A stretch of DNA of 64,000 nt from Bryopsis sp. KO-2023 (lineage: Eukaryota; Chlorophyta; Ulvophyceae; Bryopsidales; Bryopsidaceae): the NCBI GenBank assembly GCA_030272585.1, contig BSYQ01000005.1, positions 2,852,001 to 2,916,000 of the forward strand, in the 5' to 3' direction. The notes below the pieces were generated by a model, which saw only the letters and a program-made list of their open reading frames with translations, made no database searches and had not been told where the DNA came from. Of the stretch, positions 17,922 to 27,600 are shown in pieces. A program made the translations under genes and the position numbers. Each line of letters begins with the position of its first letter. Within the stretch, counting starts at the first letter, position 1.

Positions 17922-19936
17922 GTGGGCCGGCCACCGACGTCCTCCTTCGTCGACACCTGGAGGGGTGGCGGAAGTGGGTCGGTCCAGAAAGACAAAAGAA
18001 AAGAAAAAGAAAAAGGAGGAGACGAGGCAAACGTGGGGGACGGAAAGAGCAATGGCGTCGATCAGGGAGGCGGATCAAGGAGCAGGAATGGAGAATGAAA
18101 CGCCAAGGGCAAGAAATAGAACGAGCGAATCGGCGGTGGCCAGACTCTTGGGCCAGACAGTGTTTGAGTCACAGCAGAAAAGTGGAGGCAGAAATTCTGA
18201 TGAGACAAGAGATAAAAGAAAGGGAAGAAAGGGAAGAAGAAGGAAAAAGAAATACAAGAGAAAAAGAAGGGAAAGGGAAAAGAACAGGAAATGGAAAAAG
18301 AAAAGAAAAAGGGGAAGAGAGTTTGGGGTTACAAGGGACTGAACAGGCAGCAGTTCAGCTGCAGGAAAACCAAATTTGGGCAGGGGTTGCTCCCCTAGGG
18401 ACTTCGGAGGTAGAAAATAAAACGTTTGCCACAGAGAAGGAAAAAGAAAAAGAACAGGTGTCACTTAGAGAAAAACTAGAGAACCTTAAAATCAGCTCCC
18501 ACCTTACCCCACAACAACGGAAGGAGTTACTGGACTTGCTCGAAGAATATCCGGACGCCTGTGCTTGGTCCTCGGATCAAGTGGGCCAAACCAACGTCCT
18601 ATACCATGAGATCCCAACCGGTGATCACCTCCCTATCAGGCAAAATCCCTACCGCTTCAGCTTCGCCGAGAACCAAGTGGTGAAGTCAGAAGTGGCGAAG
18701 ATGCTCTTGGATGGAGTGGTCCGGAAGTCGAAATCCCCGTGGGCCTCACCGATTGTTCTAGTGCCAAAGCCGGATGGAGCCGTGCGATTTTGTGTGGACT
18801 ACCGCAAGCTAAACAAGATCACGACCCGGGATAGCTTCCCTCTTCCACGGATAGAGGATGCCATCAACCAGTTTTCGGAGGCGAAGTTCTTCTCGGCCCT
18901 GGATCTGCGATCGGGATACTGGCAGGTTCGCATGAGTCCTGCTGCAGCAGAAAAGACGGCCTTCATCACCCAAGAGGGACTCTACGAGTTTGTGGTGATG
19001 CCTTTTGGACTCAGTAACGCTCCAGCAACGTTCCAAAGGATGATGAACGAAGTATTGGGACCTATGCTGTGGAAGGGAGTCATTGTGTACCTGGATGATA
19101 TCGTCATCTATGCAGATACGTGGGAGAAACATCAGGAGCTTTTGGCAGAAGTGCTGCAGCGGTTGAAGGAAGCCAACTTACGGATCAGCCCAAGCAAATC
19201 GGATTTTGGGTTTGAAGAGCTGCTATACTTGGGCCATGTTGTGGGCAAAGGGGAGATAAAAATGAATCCAAAGAAAGTGGCGACGGTGGAAATGCAGGTG
19301 CCACCGACGGATGTGTCTGGACTCCGGTCCTTCCTTGGCCTAACTTCTTACTACAGGAGATTTGTGCGCGACTACGCGAAGATCGCTGCACCCCTGACAG
19401 AGTTGCTGAAGAAGAATGTGCCGTTCGTGTGGGAGGAACGCCATGATTGGGCCTTTGAAAAGTTAAAGAGGAGTATCACAGACCAACCTGTCCTAACCCC
19501 ACCTCAGCCACATCTGCCCTACATCCTACAGACAGACTGGAGCAGTAAGGCTGTTGGAGCGGTGTTATGCCAGAAGGATGAACAAGGACTGGAGCATGTG
19601 GTAGCTTATGCCAGCAAAAGTCTCAATCCTGCTGAGAGGAATTATTCTGCAGTGGAAGGGGAGTGCCTAGCAGTGGTGTGGGCTTGCACCTTATTTCGGC
19701 CATACATCTACGGAACGGAATTTGTGCTGCAGACTGATCAAAGAGCCTTACAATGGTTGATGACGGGTACCAAACTGACGGGGAAACTGATGAGGTGGGC
19801 ACTCCGCCTACAAGAGTTTGATTTTACGATTGAGTTCCGCGCTGGGAAGAGTAACGCAAATGCGGATGCACTGACAAGGCTTCCAGTTCCGCTGGACCAT
19901 CCAATAGTCAGTGGTTCCACAGCGCTTCGTCCATGA
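17912..19936 (+). CDS. pol: B1 pol: reverse transcriptase and RNase H
   Basis: The frame is -1 to gag and opens at the shift site. The first ~170 residues are extremely basic and then Glu/Lys-rich. A pre-RT motif (CAWSSDQVGQ) and RT with VDYRKLNKIT, LDLRSGYWQV, MPFGLSNAPATFQ and catalytic YLDDIVIY (about 19090) follow. Next come the connection and RNase H (LQTDWSSKAVGAVLCQKDEQ, YSAVEGECLAVVWA, DQRAL), and NANADALTRLP at the end. The frame stops after STALRP with TGA. There is no integrase in this frame. The catalytic residues are all present, so RT-RNase H should be active. Confidence 0.94.
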   Translation, partial: GFLSGPATDVLLRRHLEGWRKWVGPERQKKRKRKRRRRGKRGGRKEQWRRSGRRIKEQEWRMKRQGQEIERANRRWPDSWARQCLSHSRKVEAEILMRQEIKEREEREEEGKRNTREKEGKGKRTGNGKRKEKGEESLGLQGTEQAAVQLQENQIWAGVAPLGTSEVENKTFATEKEKEKEQVSLREKLENLKISSHLTPQQRKELLDLLEEYPDACAWSSDQVGQTNVLYHEIPTGDHLPIRQNPYRFSFAENQVVKSEVAKMLLDGVVRKSKSPWASPIVLVPKPDGAVRFCVDYRKLNKITTRDSFPLPRIEDAINQFSEAKFFSALDLRSGYWQVRMSPAAAEKTAFITQEGLYEFVVMPFGLSNAPATFQRMMNEVLGPMLWKGVIVYLDDIVIYADTWEKHQELLAEVLQRLKEANLRISPSKSDFGFEELLYLGHVVGKGEIKMNPKKVATVEMQVPPTDVSGLRSFLGLTSYYRRFVRDYAKIAAPLTELLKKNVPFVWEERHDWAFEKLKRSITDQPVLTPPQPHLPYILQTDWSSKAVGAVLCQKDEQGLEHVVAYASKSLNPAERNYSAVEGECLAVVWACTLFRPYIYGTEFVLQTDQRALQWLMTGTKLTGKLMRWALRLQEFDFTIEFRAGKSNANADALTRLPVPLDHPIVSGSTALRP

Positions 19937-20640
19937 TTTACTATGGAACCCCAGATCAGAGCTGACAAGGTGCAACCATTGTTGTCCCAATGGAAGTACT
20001 CAACAGTGGTAGGGGACACTTGAATTTTGTGAGGTTTTTGCATATTTCTTGCCTACCATTGTTGTTGCAAAAGATCAAGGGGGAAAAAGTGGATCAATGG
20101 ATGGATAAGGATCAAATGAAATATTTGGAAAGAAAGGATTTGCCTGCTGGGAGTCAAGCTGAGGCAAAAGTGCACAGAAGGAGTCGACGATATTGAAGGG
20201 TAGCAGGAGATGCTCACCCACTCAAGTACTTGAGCAGAGAAAGAGAATGGCGACAGGTGCCAAATGAGGAACACGATAGTCTGTGGTTCGAGATATCCAC
20301 AGACAGAATGCGCACATCGGCGGGAGAGGATTAAGCCAGAAGAGTGCAGCAGCTGCACTGCAGCAAGAGTTATATATCAAAAGAGGAAGAGCAAGTGTGG
20401 CAGACGTGCCATAACTGCAGAGAGAGTTAAAAAGCGCCTAAGGAACTATATCCGCTACGGCAGCATGAGAGAGAGAAAGCGCCTAAGGAACTTCATCCAC
20501 TACGGCAGCATATACCGTTGAGAGCTTGGGAGAAAACAAAACAGCGGAAAAAGGGGAAAGAAATGAAGTGGCAGAACTTCTACAGAAGCCGGGCGTTCAA
20601 CTAAGGAAAGGACGACCATACCATTCGGAGACCAATTGAC
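19937..20640 (+). pseudogene. B1 integrase remnant
   Basis: Pieces align in order with A1 integrase. KIKGEKVDQWMDKDQMKYLE (about 20070-20130) matches A1 IKGGGQRRMDPWADAELMEF. The Y at 20195 is then followed by TGA where A1 continues. ISKEEEQ/KRKSKCGRRA-type text (about 20375-20420) covers the zinc-binding CxxC part. A duplicated piece around GCGCCTAAGGAAC (20431 and 20480) and then ELLQKPGVQLRKGRPYHSET-like text (about 20572-20635) end at a stop. The region with the first catalytic Asp, the whole TDNGSEF motif and the catalytic Glu is missing. B1 has lost slightly more than B2 and B3. Confidence 0.85.
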
Positions 20641-21384
20641 TGGTGGTACGGATGGATTGCGAAATACAATATGGTATTTTGTGGTTTGTTGTGTTTTGTA
20701 TTGTATTGTTTGTTTTGTTTGGTATTGCTGTATTTCTGCAGCAGCAGTGGGTGGGTTTTTATTCTGTTTTTGTTCTATCTCGTTTAGTGAGTATTATTTC
20801 TGCAGGAATAGTATTCAGTCAGTCAGTCGATAAAGAAAAGGATTTTTCTTTTGATACTTTTTGAGCTCAATAGAGAACTGGGAAAGAAAAGGGGGATAAA
20901 CAAGGGACAAATAGGGACAAACCGGTCACTTTGACCTATAGGGGTGAAAGAACAGATGATGGCTATGAGAAAAAAAAAAAGAAAGGGGGAACTGATTGAA
21001 GTACAGCACCACTGGTTTACATTCGAGTGCTCTTTGAACAGTCCCGCTGGGTTCAAAGAACAGCTGATGGCTGTGATTAAGAAGAAAGGGGGGGACCTGT
21101 TTGAGGAACAACATTGTTAGTTCACATTCTGATATCCTTGGATAGTTTTGTTGTGGAAAAAAAGTAAACAGTGGGCACTTGTTTTGTGTTTCTGAGCACT
21201 ACGTCTACAGACATAGTAGCCAGTCAGGCAGTTAAGAGAAAGATTTTCTTGTTGATACTTTTTGGAAAAGTTCTGGGAACAACTAGCTAACAACTAAAAG
21301 ACCAGGGACAGAAGAAGTTCAGTGGGGGAGGTTGAGTTTAACTTTTGGGGACAAAAGTCAAGGGAGGAGGGGAGTGGTTACAGC
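20641..21384 (+). other. B1 non-coding 3' region with polypurine tract
   Basis: This region has no meaningful ORF. It holds T/G-rich text (20670-20800) and a diverged tandem duplication of about 110 bp (AGAACAGATGATGGCTATGA at 20948 and AGAACAGCTGATGGCTGTGA at 21058, each followed by an A-rich run and GGGGG). A perfect hairpin ACTTTTGGGGACAAAAGT lies at 21341-21358. The polypurine run AGGGAGGAGGGGAG (21361-21374) and TGGTTACAGC (21375-21384) lead directly to the 3' LTR. The hairpin, polypurine run and TGGTTACAGC are conserved in all A and B copies. Confidence 0.75.
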
Positions 21385-21992
21385 TGTAACCCCAAACCAC
21401 GTCGCCTCGACCAATTTTGTCACCTCCAGGGCTAGAGTGATATCAGGGGAGGGAATGCTGCTTGAGGCAGTCCCAGACGGATTACGTAGGGCTAGCAGTC
21501 ACCCCGGGACAGTTCTGCCATGGCAGTTCCGCCACAATTTAGAGGTAGCAGTTCAGCTACAGAGTTGACTAGGTTGGACAGTCCTAGGGATTGGTACTGA
21601 GGGAGTGGACTTAGGGTGGTTAGAAAGATCAGTTAGGCTTGATGGGTTAGGTTGTCTTAATCAGTAGGTGGGATCCTAGGCGATCAATGGGACAAGGGTG
21701 AGTCAGGCTGCAGCCTATTTAAACGGCTGATCTTAGGGTATTGTACTTCTTCTTGGTGCGGAACTTCTGGGTTAGGTTCTTGTGTTTTGTTCGAGTTTGG
21801 ACCTTGTGATTGTGTAAGAGAGCTTTTGAGAAGAGTCCCGAGTGGAAGAGTGCCCTACAAGGCTGTGTGATCAAGTTAAAGAGGGGCTGTCCCCACTTCG
21901 GCCGTTCCAGTTCTGCAGAAACTCCACCACAACCGTTCAGTCAGGCTGCAGGGGTGACCCCAGCGGTCAAGGCGACGCAATTTGTGGTTACA
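21385..21992 (+). repeat. 3' LTR of B1
   Basis: The LTR is 608 bp: the 601-bp LTR seen at 13242-13842 plus GGTTACA at its right end. Followed by the duplicated GATGGG. Confidence 0.94.
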
Positions 21993-22469
21993 GATGGGTT
22001 CATCCAGCCCTACCTCTACGTTCCTCAACCCCCTCCTCTGTGGATCACCAAGCGCCAGAAGGCGGTGCTGCAGGAGTGCTGCACCATTCGGCGGGAAAAG
22101 GGGATGAGTGAGGCGGCGGCCACACATCTGTATCTCCAGGAGGCGGAAATACTGGACACCAGGGGGAGGCACCACGGAGGGACAAAGAGGGAGTTCAAAA
22201 AGATCCACGACGAAAGGTTGAGATGCGAGGGAGAACCGAGAAAAAGGGATGCTATCACAAGGGAGTATTTCCGAAGGTGCGACGCTGTGACGAGCGCACA
22301 GAGGGAGGAGTCGGAGGAGATGTTGGGGCACTTCCGCAGGGAGGCCCAGAGGTGGAGGCCAGTGGAGGGTGGCGAGACTGGAGGGGGGACCTCCACAGCA
22401 GCCGCAGCTGGCGGGGAGGGGAGGAGTGAGCCACCAAGGGTGGTGAGCTACGACTCCTCGGATTTTTAA
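21993..22469 (+). CDS. gag-protease of A1, third segment (C-terminal spacer)
   Basis: This resumes after B1 with GATGGG. It encodes a Pro-rich piece (YVPQPPPLW), then a charged, helical region rich in R, E and H, ending in EPPRVVSYDSSDF and TAA (22467). It corresponds to A2 41006-41482. No catalytic motif; it is the linker between protease and RT. Confidence 0.88.
   Translation, partial: DGFIQPYLYVPQPPPLWITKRQKAVLQECCTIRREKGMSEAAATHLYLQEAEILDTRGRHHGGTKREFKKIHDERLRCEGEPRKRDAITREYFRRCDAVTSAQREESEEMLGHFRREAQRWRPVEGGETGGGTSTAAAAGGEGRSEPPRVVSYDSSDF
22460..22466 (+). promoter_or_regulatory. -1 frameshift site of A1 (G_GAT_TTT)
   Basis: GGATTTT directly precedes the gag TAA. The -1 frame (GGA TTT TTA AGT) is open for about 180 bases before its first ATG at 22643, arguing that RT is made as a Gag-Pol fusion. 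Confidence 0.72.
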
Positions 22470-24481
22470 GTGGGCCGGCCACCGACGTCCTTCTTCGGCG
22501 ACACCTGAAGGGGTGGCGGAGGTGGTTCGGTCCCACAAAGGGGAATAAAGGGAAAAGGGGAAGAGGGCGGCGTGGCAAGCGTGCGGGTAAACGAGAACAA
22601 TGGCGTCGAGCAGGCAGGAGGATCAAGGAGCAGGAAGCGAGAATGCAACGCCAAACGGAAGAAGTAGAAAGGGCCAGGAGTCTGTGGCCGGACTCATGGG
22701 CCATGCAATGCTTAAACCATAGCAGAACAGTGGAGGCAGAAATCCTTATGAGGGAGGGAATGGGAGAAGAAAAAGAAAAAAAGGGAAAAGAAAATTCAAG
22801 GGAAAGGAAAGCCAAAGAAACAGAAAAAGAAGAGGAAAGAAAAGAAAAAGGAGAAAGAAAAGAAAGGTTTGGGTTGAGGGAAATGGGACAGGCAGCAGTT
22901 CAGCTGCAGGAAAATCAGATTTGGGCAGGGGTGGTTCCCCTTGGGACTTCTGATGTAGAAAATAAAACGTTTGCCACAGAAAAGGAAAGGGAAGAGAAAA
23001 AGGTGTCACTTAGAGAAAAACTGGAAGAACTGAAAATTAGTCCCCATCTTACCCCCCACCAAAGAAAAGAGCTGCTGGAGCTTCTGCAGCAGTACCCCGA
23101 TGCCTGTGCTTGGTCCTCGGATCAAGTCGGGCAAACCAACATTTTATACCACGAGATCCCCACCGGAGATCATCCCCCCCTCAGGCAGAATCCCTACCGG
23201 TTCAGTTTTGCGGAGAACCAGGTAGTCAAATCGGAGGTGGCGAGGATGCTCCTGGATGGAGTGGTGCGGAAGTCAAAGTCCCCGTGGGCCTCACCGATCG
23301 TCTTGGTTCCAAAGCCAGATGGGTCGGTGCGGTTCTGCGTTGATTATCGCAAGCTTAACAAGGTGACCACCCGAGATAGCTTTCCTCTCCCGAGGATCGA
23401 GGATGCGATCAACCAGTTCTCGGAGGCCAAGTTCTTCACCGCTCTGGATTTGAGGTCAGGGTATTGGCAGGTCAGGATGAGCACTGCCTCCGCGGAGAAA
23501 ACGGCCTTCATCACACAGGAGGGGCTGTATGAGTTCGTGGTGATGCCCTTCGGGCTCAGTAACGCCCCAGCGACATTCCAAAGGATGATGAACGAGGTAC
23601 TGGGACCTATGCTGTGGAAGGGGGTGATCGTGTATTTGGATGATATCATCATCTATGCGGAGACTTGGGAAAAGCATCAGGAGATCTTGGCAGAGGTGCT
23701 GCAGCGGCTGAAGGAGGCCAACCTGAGGATCAGCCCGAGGAAATCGGACTTCGGGTTTGAGGAGCTACTCTACTTGGGCCACATCGTGGGAAAAGGGGAA
23801 ATCAAGATGAATCCGAAGAAGGTTGCCACAGTGGAGCTGCAGGAGCCACCGGTGGATGTGTCTACTCTGCGGTCCTTCCTTGGCCTTACTTCTTACTACA
23901 GGAGATTTGTGCGCGACTATGCAAGGATCGCTGCACCTCTGACGGAGTTGTTGAAGAAGGAGGTGCCATTTGCATGGAGGGAACGACAACAACAAGCATT
24001 TGAGAGGCTGAAGAAAAGCATAACCGATCAACCAGTCCTGGCTCCACCACAGCCACACCTACCATACACTCTGCAGACAGACTGGAGCAGCCAGGCTGTG
24101 GGGGCAGTACTCTGCCAGAAGGATGAGCAAGGGAGAGAGCATGTGGTAGCTTATGCCAGCAAAAGACTCAACCCAGCGGAGAAGAACTATTCGGTAGTGG
24201 AGGGGGAGTGCCTGGCAGTGGTATGGGCTTGCACCCTATTCAGGCCATACATCTATGGCACAGAATTTGTGCTGCAGACAGACCAGCGGGCATTACAGTG
24301 GTTGATGACAGGCACTAAACTGACGGGAAAACTGATGAGGTGGGCACTCCGCCTACAGGAGTTTGATTTCAGGATTGAGTTCCGCGCTGGAAAAAGCAAT
24401 GCGAATGCGGATGCACTGACCAGGCTTCCAGTTCCACTGGATCATCCGATAGTCAGTGGATCCACAGCACTTCGTCCATAA
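22460..24481 (+). CDS. pol: A1 pol: reverse transcriptase and RNase H
   Basis: The frame runs from the shift site to TAA at 24479; first ATG at 22643 (612 residues from there). A Lys/Glu-rich N-terminus precedes RT with VDYRKLNKVTTRD, LDLRSGYWQV, GLSNAPATFQRMMNEV and YLDDIIIYAE (about 23630). RNase H has LQTDWSSQAVGAVLCQKDEQ and ends NANADALTRLP. Same architecture and nearly the same sequence as A2 (41473-43494) and B pol. Catalytic residues intact. Integrase is not in this frame. Confidence 0.95.
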   Translation, partial: GFLSGPATDVLLRRHLKGWRRWFGPTKGNKGKRGRGRRGKRAGKREQWRRAGRRIKEQEARMQRQTEEVERARSLWPDSWAMQCLNHSRTVEAEILMREGMGEEKEKKGKENSRERKAKETEKEEERKEKGERKERFGLREMGQAAVQLQENQIWAGVVPLGTSDVENKTFATEKEREEKKVSLREKLEELKISPHLTPHQRKELLELLQQYPDACAWSSDQVGQTNILYHEIPTGDHPPLRQNPYRFSFAENQVVKSEVARMLLDGVVRKSKSPWASPIVLVPKPDGSVRFCVDYRKLNKVTTRDSFPLPRIEDAINQFSEAKFFTALDLRSGYWQVRMSTASAEKTAFITQEGLYEFVVMPFGLSNAPATFQRMMNEVLGPMLWKGVIVYLDDIIIYAETWEKHQEILAEVLQRLKEANLRISPRKSDFGFEELLYLGHIVGKGEIKMNPKKVATVELQEPPVDVSTLRSFLGLTSYYRRFVRDYARIAAPLTELLKKEVPFAWRERQQQAFERLKKSITDQPVLAPPQPHLPYTLQTDWSSQAVGAVLCQKDEQGREHVVAYASKRLNPAEKNYSVVEGECLAVVWACTLFRPYIYGTEFVLQTDQRALQWLMTGTKLTGKLMRWALRLQEFDFRIEFRAGKSNANADALTRLPVPLDHPIVSGSTALRP

Positions 24482-24667
24482 GGATCTTCCGGGGATCTCA
24501 AGATCATGGCTGGAAAAAGAGGAACCATTGTTGGTCCAATGGGGGTACTTCTAGACTGAAGGCAAGGCCACACGAACCCCGAAAAAGTAGCGTGGAACAC
24601 CGTTACCGTTCGGACTTCGTGATTTGCCACAGTTGCTGCCGTGATCAAAGGAGGAGGTCAAAGGAGA
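24482..24667 (+). other. A1 spacer between RNase H and integrase ORFs
   Basis: These 186 bases contain three stops in the pol/integrase frame (from 24479 on), all also present in A2 (43492-43680). The break is therefore a family trait rather than decay of one copy. Integrase must be reached by splicing, reinitiation or a separate transcript; I see no clear splice pair. Confidence 0.7.
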
Positions 24668-27600
24668 ATGGATCCATGGGCGGATGCGGAACTGATGGAA
24701 TTCTTGAAAACAACGGCATTACCCGCTGAGAAACAAGCAAAAGCGAGGGTGCGAAAAAGGGGTCAGAGATATCGATGGGTGGGAGGAGATCTACACCCAC
24801 TCAAGTGCTTGAGTAAACAAGGAGAATGGCTAGAGGTGCCAAAAGAGGAGCAAAGGCCAACTGTGGTCCGAAAAGTCCACAGAGAAAATGCGCACATCGG
24901 CGGCAGAGGATTGTGCCAGAAAGTGCAGCAGAGATACTGGTGGCCATATATAAGGAAAGAGGTGGAACAAGTGTGGCAGACGTGCCACAGCTGCAGAAGA
25001 AGTCAGAAAGCGCCTAAGGAACGACACCCATTAAGGCAGCATATACCGTTAAGAGCCTGGGAGAGACTGGGTATGGACTTGATCACTCTGCCCACCACCG
25101 GAACGGGAGAAAAATATGTGATAGTCATGGTAGACTACTTCACCAAGTGGACGATCGCCGGGGCATTAACGAGTAAGAGGAGTTCTGCGGTGGCGGCGTG
25201 GCTGAAGGCCTCGGTGTTCCATCCATATGGACCGCCCGCCTCCATCATCACAGACAACGGGAGTGAATTCGAAGGAGAGGTGGCAGAACTTCTACAGCAG
25301 TGGGGAGTCCAGCTGAGGAAAGGACGCCCATACCACCCGGAGACCAATGGGCTGGTCGAAAGAATGAACCGGGAGATACAACAACTATTGCGGAGGGAGT
25401 GTGGCGGCGGGATCACGCCCCAATGGCCGGAGAAACTGCAGGAGGTGATTTATGCTATCAACACCAGGGAACACACCTCCACCGGACTCAGCCCCGCCAA
25501 GGCATTGTTTTTCCGGGAGTTTTCCACCAAAACCAAACGAAATGAACGCTTAGCAGAATTGCGAGGGGAGTTACGCCGGGCAGATGCAGTGGAGCTGCAG
25601 CGCCAGGTCACCCTAAGGTTTATGAATGAGGAGAGGAAAGCTCAGGAGGGGAGTCTTGCCAGAGCCTTGCAGAAAGCAAGGGTCAAACAGCAGCTGGGGC
25701 ACCTCTGGGAGACGATCAGGCGGGGTAAAGCTCCAGCAGAACTGCAAGTAGGGGACATGGTGATGTTGTGCTCAACTCGGTTCCCCTACCACCCCAAGGA
25801 GATGGAATTTAATCAGGGGCCATGGATGGTCCAGGAATTACGTGGGGATTTGGTAAAGGTGGGTCAGACCCCAAGGGATGCATGGACTGTGGACAGGGTA
25901 CAGTGTCGCCTCATTGAGAGGACGGACGTGGAGGAGTCTCGTGGCGGAAGTGCAGAAAAACCCAACAGCGGCGGCGAATTGTTAGACGAATTTGCACTTT
26001 TCGAGAGCCCAGCGACCATGTTCCGAATCGTATGTTTCCTGGCCATTATATGTGGCGTGTTGAGTAGTGGCGGAGGCGGAGTAGGGCCAATCGGTGGCGC
26101 ACGTGAGGGTAGCGGCGATCAGCCAGAGCGAGGGGGCAGTGGATCATCGCAAAGGGGTGGCGGAAATCAACCAGGGCAAGGAAATGACGACACACCCATG
26201 GCTGAATCCGGCAGCCTCGATACAGCAGATTTGGAGGCGGAATATGGATTGCAGGAGGAGGAGACAGTGGAGGAGTTGGTCAGCGAGCCCATGGTGGAGA
26301 TCGCTTTTCCAGCAGCCGGGCCATCACAACCTCCACCAGTAGAACTCCCCGCCACCTTCCGAAATCTGCCGGTGGAGCTGCAAATTGATGCAGTGGCCGC
26401 GTACTTTGCGGCGATCCTTGCGAGCCATATGACCCAGCCGGAAACCCAGAATGTTGCCACCCAAACCGACGAAGAAGAGCAGCGGGATCAGGGGTCGCAG
26501 GCTACCTGCGACATGGTGCCGTGGAATCAATGGGAGCAACAACGGAGGCGGATGAAGAAGATGGCGGACCTCTTGGATCGCCAGAAGGATCGGATCGCGG
26601 AACTGACGGGGAAGGAAAAAGGATCGCTACACCCCCGAAGCAGCCACCCACGAAAGAAAACGGTGAAAAGCCTCAAGGCTGGGGACATTGGGGAAGGAGG
26701 AAAGCCACCTCCTCAGTTGGGTCCAGAAGACTTGGAGGAAGCTACAGCAACATTAACAGGAGAACAGCCACTCCATCAGCCTGGACAAGGAGGTCTGGAG
26801 GGATCAACAGCAGCAACAGCAGCCACAGCAGCAACAGCAGCCACAGCAGCAACAGCAGCCACAGGAGGGGGGCAGCATGAGGAAACCACAGTGGGGGAAG
26901 GCTCAGGATTGGTTGGGAGTGAAGCAGGGACTGGGGAGAAAGTGGGGGAGGAGCAGCCAACAACACCAGAGGATGAACCCCCAGCTCCAGCTGATGTGAT
27001 CCCAGGAAGCCCACCACATCCACAGCCACTGTCGGCTCAGGAATGGGCGGAGGTGCAGAGGGAGGAAAGAGATCGATCGTTGGCGGGACACCAGCCGCTG
27101 CCTGGGATGCATTACCGGAGAGGATGGGAGGAGAGGGTGTCACAGCCTCGTGTGGAGGAACCTGATCCAGTTCCGTTTGCCCACCAAGCGGAGCAAGCAG
27201 GACCCCAGGATCCACCAGCTGAACTCCCAACGACGGAGGAAGTGCCTCCAGCCTCCCAACTCGTCTTGCTGCCACCAGGGCCAATCAGACCACCAGCTCC
27301 ACCCATGGCGGGACCTCGGCCACCACGCCCCTTCCAGATGTTCCAGAATGTCCAAGCCCCATTCGCGTTCGGAGCAGGAACTCCCACAGGAACTACCCCG
27401 GGATTAAGCCAAAGCGGGACTCCAGCATCGAAGGGAGGAGCGCCAAGGAAGGGCCCAACCACTAGACTCGCCTCAGGAAAAGGGAAGCTCAAGAAGGTCG
27501 TCATGGATTTTTCAGGAACGGATACGGAGACTGGCGAGGACGAAGGGCCCCCAGACGGAACAGCACCGGGTGATGGAAAGGGACAGCACGGCCAGAGCAG

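Larger units (their letters stand above)
13242..21992 (+). mobile_element. B1: Ty3/gypsy retrotransposon lacking a usable integrase, inserted in A1 gag-protease
   Basis: The 5' LTR is 601 bp. The 3' LTR is the same plus 7 terminal bases (GGTTACA). Inside are a PBS, a leader with a short ORF, a long Gag-protease ORF, RT-RNase H by -1 frameshift, an integrase remnant with stops and deletions, a non-coding tail and a polypurine tract. The LTRs read identical over their shared length, so B1 moved recently although its own integrase could not have been active. B2 and B3 share the same defect. Confidence 0.94.
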
